Positions 9,222 to 15,480 of a stretch of DNA of 15,480 nt are shown one piece after another. A program made the translations under genes and the position numbers. A model generated the notes under the pieces. It was not told the origin of the DNA. It saw nothing but the letters and a program-made list of their open reading frames with translations, and searched no databases. This DNA is from CAYVQF01 sp964454015. Its GTDB lineage: Bacteria; Myxococcota_A; Bradymonadia; UBA4248. Positions within the stretch are counted from its first letter, which is position 1. Every line of letters begins with the position of its first letter. Location: contig CAYVQF010000089.1 of the NCBI GenBank assembly GCA_964454015.1, positions 1 through 15,480 on the forward strand. The letters run 5' to 3'.

Positions 9222-9456
9222 TGCCATTTACCAGTCCACCCTCGTGGTGGTCGCCGAAATCGCCGACATGAGCGCCGATGAAATCCAAGCCACGGACAAG
9301 CTGCGGGACGACCTCGGCCTGGACTCGCTCCAGGAGATGGAGATCATGTCGCGCCTGAGCGAAGAGTACGACATCGAGCCGGAGATGAAGGACGTGATGA
9401 ACGTCCGCACCGTGGCGGACGTCGCTGATTTCCTCGTCACCTACCTCAAGGACTGA
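9208..9456 (+). CDS. Acyl carrier protein, stand-alone
   Basis: An 82-residue acidic ACP. LRDDLGLDSLQEMEIMSRL (32-50) is the phosphopantetheine attachment site, with Ser40 in the DSL motif, to be modified by a 4'-phosphopantetheinyl transferase encoded elsewhere. The following acidic helix and the C-terminal VRTVADVADFLVTYL segment fit the four-helix ACP fold. The ATG is set by GGAG at 9198-9201, 6 nt upstream; longer readings of this frame run antiparallel in sense to the SDR gene's end and lack ACP character. It overlaps the SDR stop by 14 nt and ends 3 nt before the dehydrogenase ATG, a strong sign of co-translation. With no ketosynthase or malonyl transferase nearby it is more likely a dedicated carrier for this locus than the housekeeping fatty-acid ACP. 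Confidence 0.95.
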   Translation: MPDRDAIYQSTLVVVAEIADMSADEIQATDKLRDDLGLDSLQEMEIMSRLSEEYDIEPEMKDVMNVRTVADVADFLVTYLKD

Positions 9457-9459
9457 ACC

Positions 9460-11082
9460 ATGGCGAACGCTCCAGATCCATTCAGCACCATCCTGGCGCA
9501 GGCCGAGAAGGTGGGGCCGGCTTTGACTCGCTTTGCCCGCGACGCCGGCGAGGCGGAGATGGTGGGCATCGTGCTGCGCTCGGTCTCTGATTGGGCGGCC
9601 AAACGCATCGACGCCCCGGCGATCGATGAGAGCCACCGCATCCCGCCGGAGCTTCTGGCCGAGGCGGCCGAGCTGGGGCTTTTTGGCATGACCATCCCCG
9701 AGGCCCACGGTGGCTTTGCCTTGTCCATGACGGCGGCCTGTCGCGTGGTGGAAGAGCTGGCCCTCTTCGACCGCTCCGTGGCCACGGCCATTGGGCTCCA
9801 CTGTGGTCTGGGGCTGCGGGGACTGATCCATCACGCCAACCCGACGCTGCAGGCGGCGACCCTGCCGGCCATGGCCACGGGCGATAAGATCGGGGCCTTT
9901 GCCGCTACCGAGCCGGGCGCGGGCTCGCACATCGCCGGGATGAAGACCACGGGCAAGGTGCAGGAGGACGGCAGCATCGTCCTCAACGGGCAGAAGATCT
10001 ACGTGACCAACGGCGGCTTCGCCGACTACTACACGGTGGTGGCCAAGACGCCCGGTCTGGCTGGGGCGCGGCGTGGGTGGAGCCTCTTCTTGCTACACCG
10101 CGATGACCCCGGGCTGAGCGTGGGGGCTGAGGAGCACAAGCTGGGCATCCGCGGCTCGTCGACGACCACCCTGAGTCTGGACGACGTCCGGGTCGGGATG
10201 GATCGCATCATCGGCGAGCCTTCCAACGGCCTGGAGGCATTCCACGAGATCTTGGCCTGGGGCCGCACCATGATGGCTGCGGGTTGCCTCGGTTCGGCGC
10301 GCGCCGCCTACAAGCTCACTTTAGGCCAGGTCACCAGCCGGGAGCAGTTCAACCGCCCCATCGGTCACTTTGGCCAGGTGCGGGAGAAGATGGCCGACAT
10401 GCGGGCCACGATCTACGCCATGGAGTCCTTGGTGCGCCTGGTGACGGTGTGCCAGGAGCACCTGGGGATGGACATCAACTTCGTCTCCAGCGTGGCCAAG
10501 ATTTTCAACTCCGAGGGTTCCTGGCAGGTGGCCGACGACGCCCTCCAGCTCCACGGCGGCAGCGGCTACGTGGAGGAGACCGGGGTGGCGCGCATCCTGC
10601 GCGACGCGCGCATCACCCGGATCTTCGAGGGCGCCAACGAGGTCTTGCGCTTCAACCTGGCGGCTTTGGCCCTGGGTGGGGTGAACGAGGCGCACGAGGT
10701 GGCGCTTTTGGCGCCCTGCGTGCGCCACCCCGAGCTGGCGGCGGCGGCGGCGGTGCACGACGACGCGGCCCAGCGCATTCAGGATGCGGCCAAGGCCCTG
10801 CTCGACCGCTACGGCTTCAAGGCCTTCGAGCGCCAGATGCTGCTCAAGGGCATCGCCGATGCCCAGATCGCCCGCACCCTGTTGCTGGCGGTGGTGCTGC
10901 GCACCGACGCCGAGCTGAGGGCCGGCGAGGGCGTGGTGGCGGCCCAGGCCCTGCGCCTGACGCGCTACCTCGCGGGCAAGTGCCAGCGGGCCATCGACGC
11001 CGGTTTGGCGGCGACCCTGCGGGCGGAAGAAGAAGATCTGGTGACGGCCATCACGGCCTGCGAATACGACCAGGTCGACTAG
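9460..11082 (+). CDS. Acyl-CoA (or acyl-ACP) dehydrogenase with VLCAD-like C-terminal extension
   Basis: A 540-residue FAD flavoenzyme introducing an alpha,beta double bond in an acyl thioester and passing electrons to electron-transfer flavoprotein. The core (about 40-410) shows LGLFGMTIPEAHGGF (72-86), FAATEPGAGS (147-156), GQKIYVTNGGFAD (177-189), SREQFNRPI (293-301), QLHGGSGYVEE (363-373) and ARITRIFEGANEVLRF (383-398), with Glu390 at the usual catalytic-base position. About 130 further residues (410-540) make it longer than the roughly 380-residue short/medium-chain enzymes and similar in layout to VLCAD/ACAD9 proteins. AAGGA at 9448-9452, inside the ACP gene, lies 7 nt before the ATG. 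Direct linkage to an ACP suggests it may act on an ACP-bound chain, as in several lipid and peptide pathways, but a CoA substrate is equally compatible with the residues seen. Confidence 0.95.
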   Translation: MANAPDPFSTILAQAEKVGPALTRFARDAGEAEMVGIVLRSVSDWAAKRIDAPAIDESHRIPPELLAEAAELGLFGMTIPEAHGGFALSMTAACRVVEELALFDRSVATAIGLHCGLGLRGLIHHANPTLQAATLPAMATGDKIGAFAATEPGAGSHIAGMKTTGKVQEDGSIVLNGQKIYVTNGGFADYYTVVAKTPGLAGARRGWSLFLLHRDDPGLSVGAEEHKLGIRGSSTTTLSLDDVRVGMDRIIGEPSNGLEAFHEILAWGRTMMAAGCLGSARAAYKLTLGQVTSREQFNRPIGHFGQVREKMADMRATIYAMESLVRLVTVCQEHLGMDINFVSSVAKIFNSEGSWQVADDALQLHGGSGYVEETGVARILRDARITRIFEGANEVLRFNLAALALGGVNEAHEVALLAPCVRHPELAAAAAVHDDAAQRIQDAAKALLDRYGFKAFERQMLLKGIADAQIARTLLLAVVLRTDAELRAGEGVVAAQALRLTRYLAGKCQRAIDAGLAATLRAEEEDLVTAITACEYDQVD

Positions 11083-11089
11083 CGGCGCC

Positions 11090-11145
11090 GGCCACGGCCC
11101 TTGGGGAGGTGGCAGAGGCCGCGGCCCTTGTCATCTCCCGTGGCC
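11090..11145. other. Inverted repeat in the spacer between dehydrogenase and kinase genes
   Basis: GGCCACGG (11090-11097) and CCGTGGCC (11138-11145) are exact reverse complements with 40 nt between. Inside lies the palindrome GGCCGCGGCC (11117-11126). CGGCCCTTG also occurs twice directly (11095-11103 and 11122-11130). The 154-nt spacer could therefore fold in RNA or bind a dimeric regulator. No T run or clear promoter pair is visible in it. In DNA this GC-rich, short palindromes arise often by chance. Confidence 0.25.
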
Positions 11146-11226
11146 TGTGGCAATGCTCGGCTTCCTCTGCTCGCGTGGCCGCGGCGGGTCTCGTGCCGCT
11201 CACGGCCGCGTGGGGTTGCCACTTGC

Positions 11227-11231
11227 AGGAG
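11227..11231 (+). promoter_or_regulatory. Ribosome binding site deciding the kinase start
   Basis: AGGAG lies 5 nt before the GTG at 11237 and is the best Shine-Dalgarno in this spacer. It favours that GTG over the upstream GTG at 11147 and ATG at 11153, which lack one and would add a segment without kinase similarity. Confidence 0.55.
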
Positions 11232-11236
11232 TCGGG

Positions 11237-12199
11237 GTGATCGGGACTTTCCACGCCGGCGAGCTCATCGCCGAACGCTACGAAATCATCGGCCCCTTGG
11301 CCGAGGGCGGCTTCGCCAAGCTCTATCGCGCCACGGATCACCAGGCCGACGGCGCCGAGGTGGTCATCAAGACCTTGCTCCGGGGCGCTCAGGACGAGGA
11401 CGCGGCCATTCACGAGCGCTTCGTCCGCGAGGCGCAGGTGGCGCAGCTCTTGCGCCATCCCAACACGGTGCGGGTCCACGATTTTGGTCGCGACCAGGAG
11501 GGGCGCTTCTACCTGGTCATGGAGCGCCTGCGCGGGGTGACCCTGGATCAGGTCATCGCCAGCGGTCCGCAGCCGCCCGCGCGGGTGGAGAAGATCCTGC
11601 GCGAGATCCTCGGCGCCCTGGAGGAGGCCCACACCCTGGGCGTGGTGCACCGCGACCTCAAGCCGACCAACATTTTCATTTGCCGCGAGGCGGCCGAGGG
11701 CAGCGGCTATGTCAAGGTCATCGATTTTGGGCTGGCCAAGGTCCTGACCTACGCCTCGGGCCTGAGCGCTAACACCCTGACGGCCGACGGCATCTTGGTG
11801 GGCACCCCGGGCTACTTGGCGCCCGAGGTGGCCCAGGGCCAGGAGGTCAGCGCCCAGGCCGATCTCTACGTGGCGGGCCTCATCGCCCACGAGCTGCTCA
11901 CGGGGCAGAGCGCCTACAGCGGCACCCCCCTGCAGAAGGCGCGGGCGCAAGGCTCACGCAACCCGCCCGAGCCAGGGCGCGACATCGCCCAGACCCCCCT
12001 CTACGGCGTGGTGCGCAAGCTCATGGTCCGCGATCCCGAGCGGCGCTATACCAGCGCCCGCGAGGCCTTGGTCGACCTCGAAGACCTGGCTGAGGGCGGC
12101 GCCGACCTGGTACGCGTCCCCCAGCACAGCCGCTGGCTCGGGGTGGGCGTGCTGCTTCTGGTCGTTGTGCTGGTGGTCATCATCGCCCTGGCGTTGTGA
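11237..12199 (+). CDS. Tail-anchored serine/threonine protein kinase
   Basis: A 320-residue Hanks-type Ser/Thr kinase that is almost all catalytic domain. The ATP loop reads LAEGGFAKLY, with Ala where a third Gly is usual. VVIK gives Lys45; HRDLKPTN (138-145), DFG (163-165) and GTPGYLAPE (189-197) are intact, so it should be active. A Val/Leu-rich helix (about 301-320) ends the protein, leaving no residues for an outer domain: it is a tail-anchored membrane kinase facing the cytoplasm, with no PASTA or other sensor. The start is the GTG at 11237 with AGGAG upstream; earlier starts would add up to 30 residues of arginine- and glycine-rich sequence unlike the family. It lies 154 nt after the dehydrogenase gene and may be read from the same transcript. 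It converges on the FAAL-like gene with only 16 nt between stops. The substrate is unknown. Confidence 0.92.
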   Translation: MIGTFHAGELIAERYEIIGPLAEGGFAKLYRATDHQADGAEVVIKTLLRGAQDEDAAIHERFVREAQVAQLLRHPNTVRVHDFGRDQEGRFYLVMERLRGVTLDQVIASGPQPPARVEKILREILGALEEAHTLGVVHRDLKPTNIFICREAAEGSGYVKVIDFGLAKVLTYASGLSANTLTADGILVGTPGYLAPEVAQGQEVSAQADLYVAGLIAHELLTGQSAYSGTPLQKARAQGSRNPPEPGRDIAQTPLYGVVRKLMVRDPERRYTSAREALVDLEDLAEGGADLVRVPQHSRWLGVGVLLLVVVLVVIIALAL

Positions 12200-12215
12200 C
12201 CCGCGGCGGCGGCGC

Positions 12216-13928
12216 TCACTGCGCAGGGGGGAGCTGCTCGGCCAGCCACGCCGTCCGGGTGGCGCCGCGCAGGGTGCGCCCGCTGGGGTCGCACACGATG
12301 CTCCCGGGCAGCACCCAGCGCAGGTGCTCGACGCGAATGCCCAGAAGCGCCAAGAGGGCCGTGTCGATGGCCTTGTTGGCTTCGGGCACGGCCGTGACGG
12401 CCTCGACCAAGACCACTAGATCCTCCGTGCCCGCCTCGGGGTTGGGGATGGCGAAGGCCACCACCGCGGCCGGCGGCAGGTCCAGGACTTGGGCCACGGT
12501 GTGCTCCACATCCTCGGGGTAGTAGTTGCGGCCGCGCTTGATGATGAGATCCTTGCAGCGCCCGGTGATGGCCAGGCGCCCTTCGTCCATCACCCCCAGG
12601 TCGCCCGTGCGCAGCCAGCCGTCGACCAGGACCGCCGCCGTGTCCGCGCGCTTGCCGTGATAGCCCGCCATGAGGCTGGCGCTGCGCAGGCGAATCTCGC
12701 CCTCTTGGCCGCGCGGGAGGAGGGTGCCGTCGGCGGCGGTGATGGCCACACACTGCCCGGGGATGGGCGCGCCGAGCCAGGCCGTGAGGCCTTGGTCCGG
12801 GGCGTGTTCCAAGGCCGCCAAAGGCTCGCCGATGGGGCCGGCGCTCACGGCCAGGGCGTTCTCGGCCAGACCGTAGGCGGCCACGACCGTGCCCGGGCGC
12901 AGGCCAGCGCCGGCGAAGAGGGCCTCGAAATCGCGGGCCGCCGCCACGTCGATGGCCTCGGCGCCGTTGAGGGTGACGCGCCAGCGGCTCAGATCCAGGG
13001 CCGCCGCCTGCGCCGGCTTGATGCGGCGCGCGCACAGGCGATAGGCAAAGCTCGGCGCCGCGCTCAAGGTGGCCCCCAGCTCGGCGATGGCCTTGAGCCA
13101 GCGCAGGGGCCGCAAGAGGAAGGCCTCGGGACGCATGAAGTACGACGGGAAGCCCCACACCAGGCTCACCAACAAGACCCCCACCAGCGCCATGTCCTGG
13201 AAGAGAGGCAGCCAGGTCACCCCGAGATCCTCTGGCCCGAGGTCGAGCGCCTGGCCGATGCCCAAGACGTTGGCCATGAGGGCGTCGTGGCGCAGCACCA
13301 CGCCCCGTGGCGCCAAGCTGGGCCCTGAGGTGTACTGCAAGAGGGCCACGGCGTCGGGCGCCACGGCAGGCAAGGGCGCCAGGGGAGCCGCGCCTAGGGC
13401 CGCCACGCTGCACGCCTCTACGCCGATGGCCGCCAGGTGCGGCACCAAGCTCTCGGCCAAGGCCGCGTCGCTGATGGCCCAGCGCGCGCCGCAGTCCGCC
13501 AGCAGCGCTCCCAGAAGCGGCATGATCTGGCCCATGTCCTCGCCGCGGGCGAGGAAGGGCGGCGGATAGGGCACGGCCACGCCGCCCGCGGCCCAGACGC
13601 CGAAGAGGGCCGCGACGAAGTCGCGCCCCTCGCCGGTCATGATCAGCACGGCGTCGCCAGGTCGCAGGCCGCGGGCCATGAGGCCCGACGCCACGGACTG
13701 GGCTGCGGTCCAAGCAGCGCCGCAGCTCAGGGTCAGGGGCGTCTCTTGGTCGCCCAAAAAGCCCACCAGCAGCGCGTCGGCGGCGCTGGTGGCGCGTTGG
13801 CGCAGGGCGTCGAGGACCGTGGGGTAGGGTCGCGCCGGCAGGGGCGCCCCGCGGAGCACGCTCCAAGGGGAGAGGTCGAGAGTGTCTGGTAGATCGCCGC
13901 GCGCGGCGAGGGGCTGGGTGTCACACAT
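12216..13928 (-). CDS. Fatty-acyl-AMP-ligase-like adenylating protein with altered ATP motifs
   Basis: A 570-residue ANL-superfamily protein closest in layout to fatty-acyl-AMP ligases (FAALs), which adenylate fatty acids and pass them to an ACP. FAAL-like features are WLPLFQDMALVG (about 239-250), LNGAEAID, YGLAEN (352-357), RTGDLG and GRCKDLIIKRGRNYYPEDVE (456-475). Three expected catalytic features differ. The phosphate-binding loop reads YTSGPSLAPRG (199-209) rather than YTSGSTGxPKG. The HDMG of the next motif is QDMA. The C-terminal SGK region is SGRTLRGATR (549-558), with Arg for the usual Lys. The protein may use ATP in a modified way or be inactive. I chose the ATG at 13928 (GAGG 8 nt upstream); a GTG at 13997 would overlap the lipoprotein gene and add 23 residues of low-complexity sequence. 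It follows the lipoprotein gene by 52 nt on the same strand, and the ACP gene is about 3 kb away. Confidence 0.85.
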   Translation of the reverse strand: MCDTQPLAARGDLPDTLDLSPWSVLRGAPLPARPYPTVLDALRQRATSAADALLVGFLGDQETPLTLSCGAAWTAAQSVASGLMARGLRPGDAVLIMTGEGRDFVAALFGVWAAGGVAVPYPPPFLARGEDMGQIMPLLGALLADCGARWAISDAALAESLVPHLAAIGVEACSVAALGAAPLAPLPAVAPDAVALLQYTSGPSLAPRGVVLRHDALMANVLGIGQALDLGPEDLGVTWLPLFQDMALVGVLLVSLVWGFPSYFMRPEAFLLRPLRWLKAIAELGATLSAAPSFAYRLCARRIKPAQAAALDLSRWRVTLNGAEAIDVAAARDFEALFAGAGLRPGTVVAAYGLAENALAVSAGPIGEPLAALEHAPDQGLTAWLGAPIPGQCVAITAADGTLLPRGQEGEIRLRSASLMAGYHGKRADTAAVLVDGWLRTGDLGVMDEGRLAITGRCKDLIIKRGRNYYPEDVEHTVAQVLDLPPAAVVAFAIPNPEAGTEDLVVLVEAVTAVPEANKAIDTALLALLGIRVEHLRWVLPGSIVCDPSGRTLRGATRTAWLAEQLPPAQ

Positions 13929-13980
13929 GGAAGAGGCCTCACGAGGAGATGAAGAGGGGGAGGCAGCGCGAGCCGCTGGC

Positions 13981-15138
13981 CTAGGTCCCGCTGACACAGG
14001 CGCTCAGGTAGTCGTCGCAGCGCTGGTTCACGCAGCGGCCGCTGCGGCACTCGGCGCTGGCGCTGCAGGTCGCGCCGGGGTCGAGGAAATCGACGCACAG
14101 ACCTTGCACACAACGGCCGGCGGCGCAAGGGCGCTGGGCGTCGCATGGGGCGTCGTGCAGCCCCGTGGCGCGGCAGACGCCGCTTACGCACTGGCTCAGA
14201 TAGGGGCAGCGGCGGCTCGCGTCGCAGGCCTCGTCCAGGGCGACGACGACATAGTCGGCGCAGCGCCCGTCCTGGCACGATGAGCCCACCTTGCAGGGGG
14301 TCGTAGCGTCGCAGGCGCTGCCTGGCGGCACGCGCTCGCGGCAGGTGCCCTCGATACAGCGCGCCGCGGCCTCGCAGGTCAGTTCGCCGCCACAGGGCGC
14401 GTCGATGACCGCCGCTGCGCGGCAGGTGCCGCAGAAATCCATCCCGATGACGCAGGTGGCGTCGGCGTCACAGATAAAGGACTCCACCCCCAAACCACAG
14501 GCCGCGCCCGCCGGCCGTCGCCCCTGCCACACCTGGGCGCAGCCCAGGTCGAGATCGAAGATCTGGGCTGAACAGGTCACGGTCGCCAGATGAGCCGCGC
14601 AGGCTTCCAGCCCCAGCCGCGACAGGCGCAGCCACCCAGCCGCTTCCAGCGCGGCGTAGTGCGGCTCGTAGCGGGCGTTGCAGGTTTCCAAGAAGGCGAC
14701 ACGACAGGCGGCGACATCGGCCACGGCCATGCGCCCACAGCGGACGTAGTAGTCGCAAAAGAAATCGACGCTGCGTTCGCAGTAGTCGTCGGCGGGGTAG
14801 AAGTCGGGCTGGGGCGGCAGCTCCGGCAGGTCTTCGGCCAGGTCTGGCGCCAGGTCCTCGGCCAGGTCCAGCTCGGGCACATCGACCTCGGCCACCTCGG
14901 GGCTCAGGTCGCTGGGGAGGTCGGCGTCGCTGAGATCGCCATCGGCGAGGTCCGCCAGGTCGGCCTCGGGGGCAACATCGCTGCCATCGGGCGGGGGCAG
15001 CGCGGCGTCTTGTGGGTCGTGGTCCGCAGCCAGGTCTTGGGGATCCACGTCCTTGGAGGGGGCGTCTGCGCACGCCCAGAGGAGGCCAGCGCAGAGAAGA
15101 CAACAGACGAAGAGGGTAGGCGTCGCGGCGCTGGGCAT
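13981..15138 (-). CDS. Cys-rich lipoprotein with Asp-rich linker, function unknown
   Basis: A 385-residue exported protein of unknown role. The N terminus is a hydrophobic signal ending LLWAC, a lipobox-like site with lipidated Cys23; Trp at -2 is atypical. Residues 29-112 form an acidic linker (21 Asp and 7 Glu in 84 residues, many as DLA/DLP steps), probably extended and able to bind cations. The mature part then has 34 Cys from 120 to 381, an even number suited to disulfides. From about 249 to 374, five consecutive blocks follow C-x5-C-x4/5-C-x4-C (Cys 249-266, 276-293, 305-322, 332-348, 358-374), a small disulfide repeat of the kind seen in surface proteins of Myxococcota and relatives. 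Residues 120-200 hold a separate Cys-containing helical-looking region. It should sit on the periplasmic or outer face of the envelope. The FAAL-like gene follows 52 nt downstream and may be co-transcribed; no clear promoter or strong ribosome site is seen before the ATG. Confidence 0.88.
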   Translation of the reverse strand: MPSAATPTLFVCCLLCAGLLWACADAPSKDVDPQDLAADHDPQDAALPPPDGSDVAPEADLADLADGDLSDADLPSDLSPEVAEVDVPELDLAEDLAPDLAEDLPELPPQPDFYPADDYCERSVDFFCDYYVRCGRMAVADVAACRVAFLETCNARYEPHYAALEAAGWLRLSRLGLEACAAHLATVTCSAQIFDLDLGCAQVWQGRRPAGAACGLGVESFICDADATCVIGMDFCGTCRAAAVIDAPCGGELTCEAAARCIEGTCRERVPPGSACDATTPCKVGSSCQDGRCADYVVVALDEACDASRRCPYLSQCVSGVCRATGLHDAPCDAQRPCAAGRCVQGLCVDFLDPGATCSASAECRSGRCVNQRCDDYLSACVSGT

Positions 15139-15250
15139 GGTGCGGCTCGTGGGCTTAGGGGCGAGGAAGGTCAGGGCGGCAGTGCGCCGTGGCTGTTCAA
15201 GGCAGTAGCAGATCGTGGGCCTTCTTGACAGGGGGGGAGGTCAGGATGGG

Positions 15251-15480
15251 TGTTATGTGTTGATCGTTTGAGACCTCACCCCCCTTGCCCCCCTCTCCAT
15301 GAATGGAGATGGGGGTTGCATGCGGAGAAGTTCTGTAAAATCAGTGTATTGTGTTGATCGTTTGAGACCTCACCCCCCTTGCCCCCCTCTCCATGACTGG
15401 AGATGGGGGTTGTAGGCAGAGAAGGTCTGTAAAATCAGTGTTATGTGTTGAGCGTTTGAGACCTCACCCCCCTTACCCCC
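15251..15480. repeat. Tandem repeat, 94-bp period, each unit with a hairpin
   Basis: Units are 15251-15344, 15345-15438 and 15439-15480 (cut by the window end). Units 1 and 2 differ at 7 of 94 positions; the 42 visible bases of unit 3 differ from unit 1 at 2. Each full unit holds a C-rich arm and a G-rich arm around CTCCA/TGGAG. In unit 1, CCCCCCTCTCCAT (15288-15300) pairs with ATGGAGATGGGGG (15303-15315) at 12 of 13 positions. The array is far less G/C-biased outside these arms (TGTAAAATCAG, GTGTTGATCG) than the genes. An inverted partial copy, GGGGGGGAGGTC, lies just before it at 15231-15242, facing GACCTCACCCCCC (15272-15284). The arms resemble the CCCTCTCC/GGAGAGGG hairpins found as intergenic repeats in many bacteria. 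No reading frame spans it. The 112 bp between it and the lipoprotein start show nothing else. Confidence 0.93.

Noticed and set aside
12046..13866. Alternative minus-strand frame of 606 codons over the FAAL-like gene
   Set aside because: It is a shifted reading of the same DNA, rich in Arg/Gly/Pro, with no domain; it also runs through the convergent kinase gene.
15139..15250. Promoter for the lipoprotein gene
   Set aside because: I looked for -35/-10 pairs on the minus strand; boxes such as TTGAAC have no acceptable -10 at the right distance.
15251..15480. CRISPR array
   Set aside because: The whole 94-bp unit is conserved; there is no short repeat alternating with unique spacers, and no cas gene is nearby.

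Overview
This high-GC window, with strongly G/C-biased third codon positions, looks like chromosomal DNA from a delta-proteobacterial-type lineage; Myxococcota or Bradymonadota fit best. The clues are two eukaryote-like Ser/Thr protein kinases with C-terminal membrane anchors, a secreted Cys-rich lipoprotein with an Asp-rich linker, and acyl metabolism genes set among them. The taxonomy is inference; no rRNA or other marker gene is present. I see no tRNA, rRNA, transposase, phage gene or CRISPR array.

Layout: (1) 9-40, a candidate intrinsic terminator for a gene entering from the left on the + strand. (2) 79-1431, minus strand, a membrane-anchored Ser/Thr kinase. (3) 1700-7933, plus strand, an ADP-forming acyl-CoA synthetase with its ATP-grasp domain first, then the two subunits of adenosylcobalamin-dependent methylmalonyl-CoA mutase (mutA, mutB, joined by an ATGA overlap). 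A promoter-like pair (TTGTCA, 16 nt, GATAAT) precedes the synthetase. (4) 7934-8144, a leader/spacer with a perfect 12-bp hairpin, a second TTGTCACC promoter-like box and a GA dinucleotide run. (5) 8145-11082, plus strand, a tightly packed trio: NAD(P)-dependent extended SDR, acyl carrier protein, and a long VLCAD-type acyl-CoA dehydrogenase. (6) 11237-12199, plus strand, a second tail-anchored Ser/Thr kinase. (7) Convergent with it by 16 nt, a minus-strand pair: a Cys-rich lipoprotein (13981-15138), then a fatty-acyl-AMP-ligase-like protein (12216-13928) whose ATP-contacting motifs are altered. (8) 15139-15250, 112 bp with no recognisable signal except an inverted copy of part of the following repeat, then 15251-15480, a 94-bp-period tandem repeat running off the right edge.

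How the genes may work together: the synthetase and mutase can interconvert a short organic acid, its CoA ester, methylmalonyl-CoA and succinyl-CoA. That could serve propionate or branched-chain catabolism, or supply methylmalonyl-CoA for biosynthesis. The SDR-ACP-dehydrogenase trio and the FAAL-like protein resemble the acyl-loading and oxidation parts of lipid or polyketide pathways that work on ACP-bound acyl chains. The two kinases flank this metabolic block, which suggests, but does not show, phosphorylation control of it. The epimerase and GTPase chaperone usual for a mutase are absent from the window.
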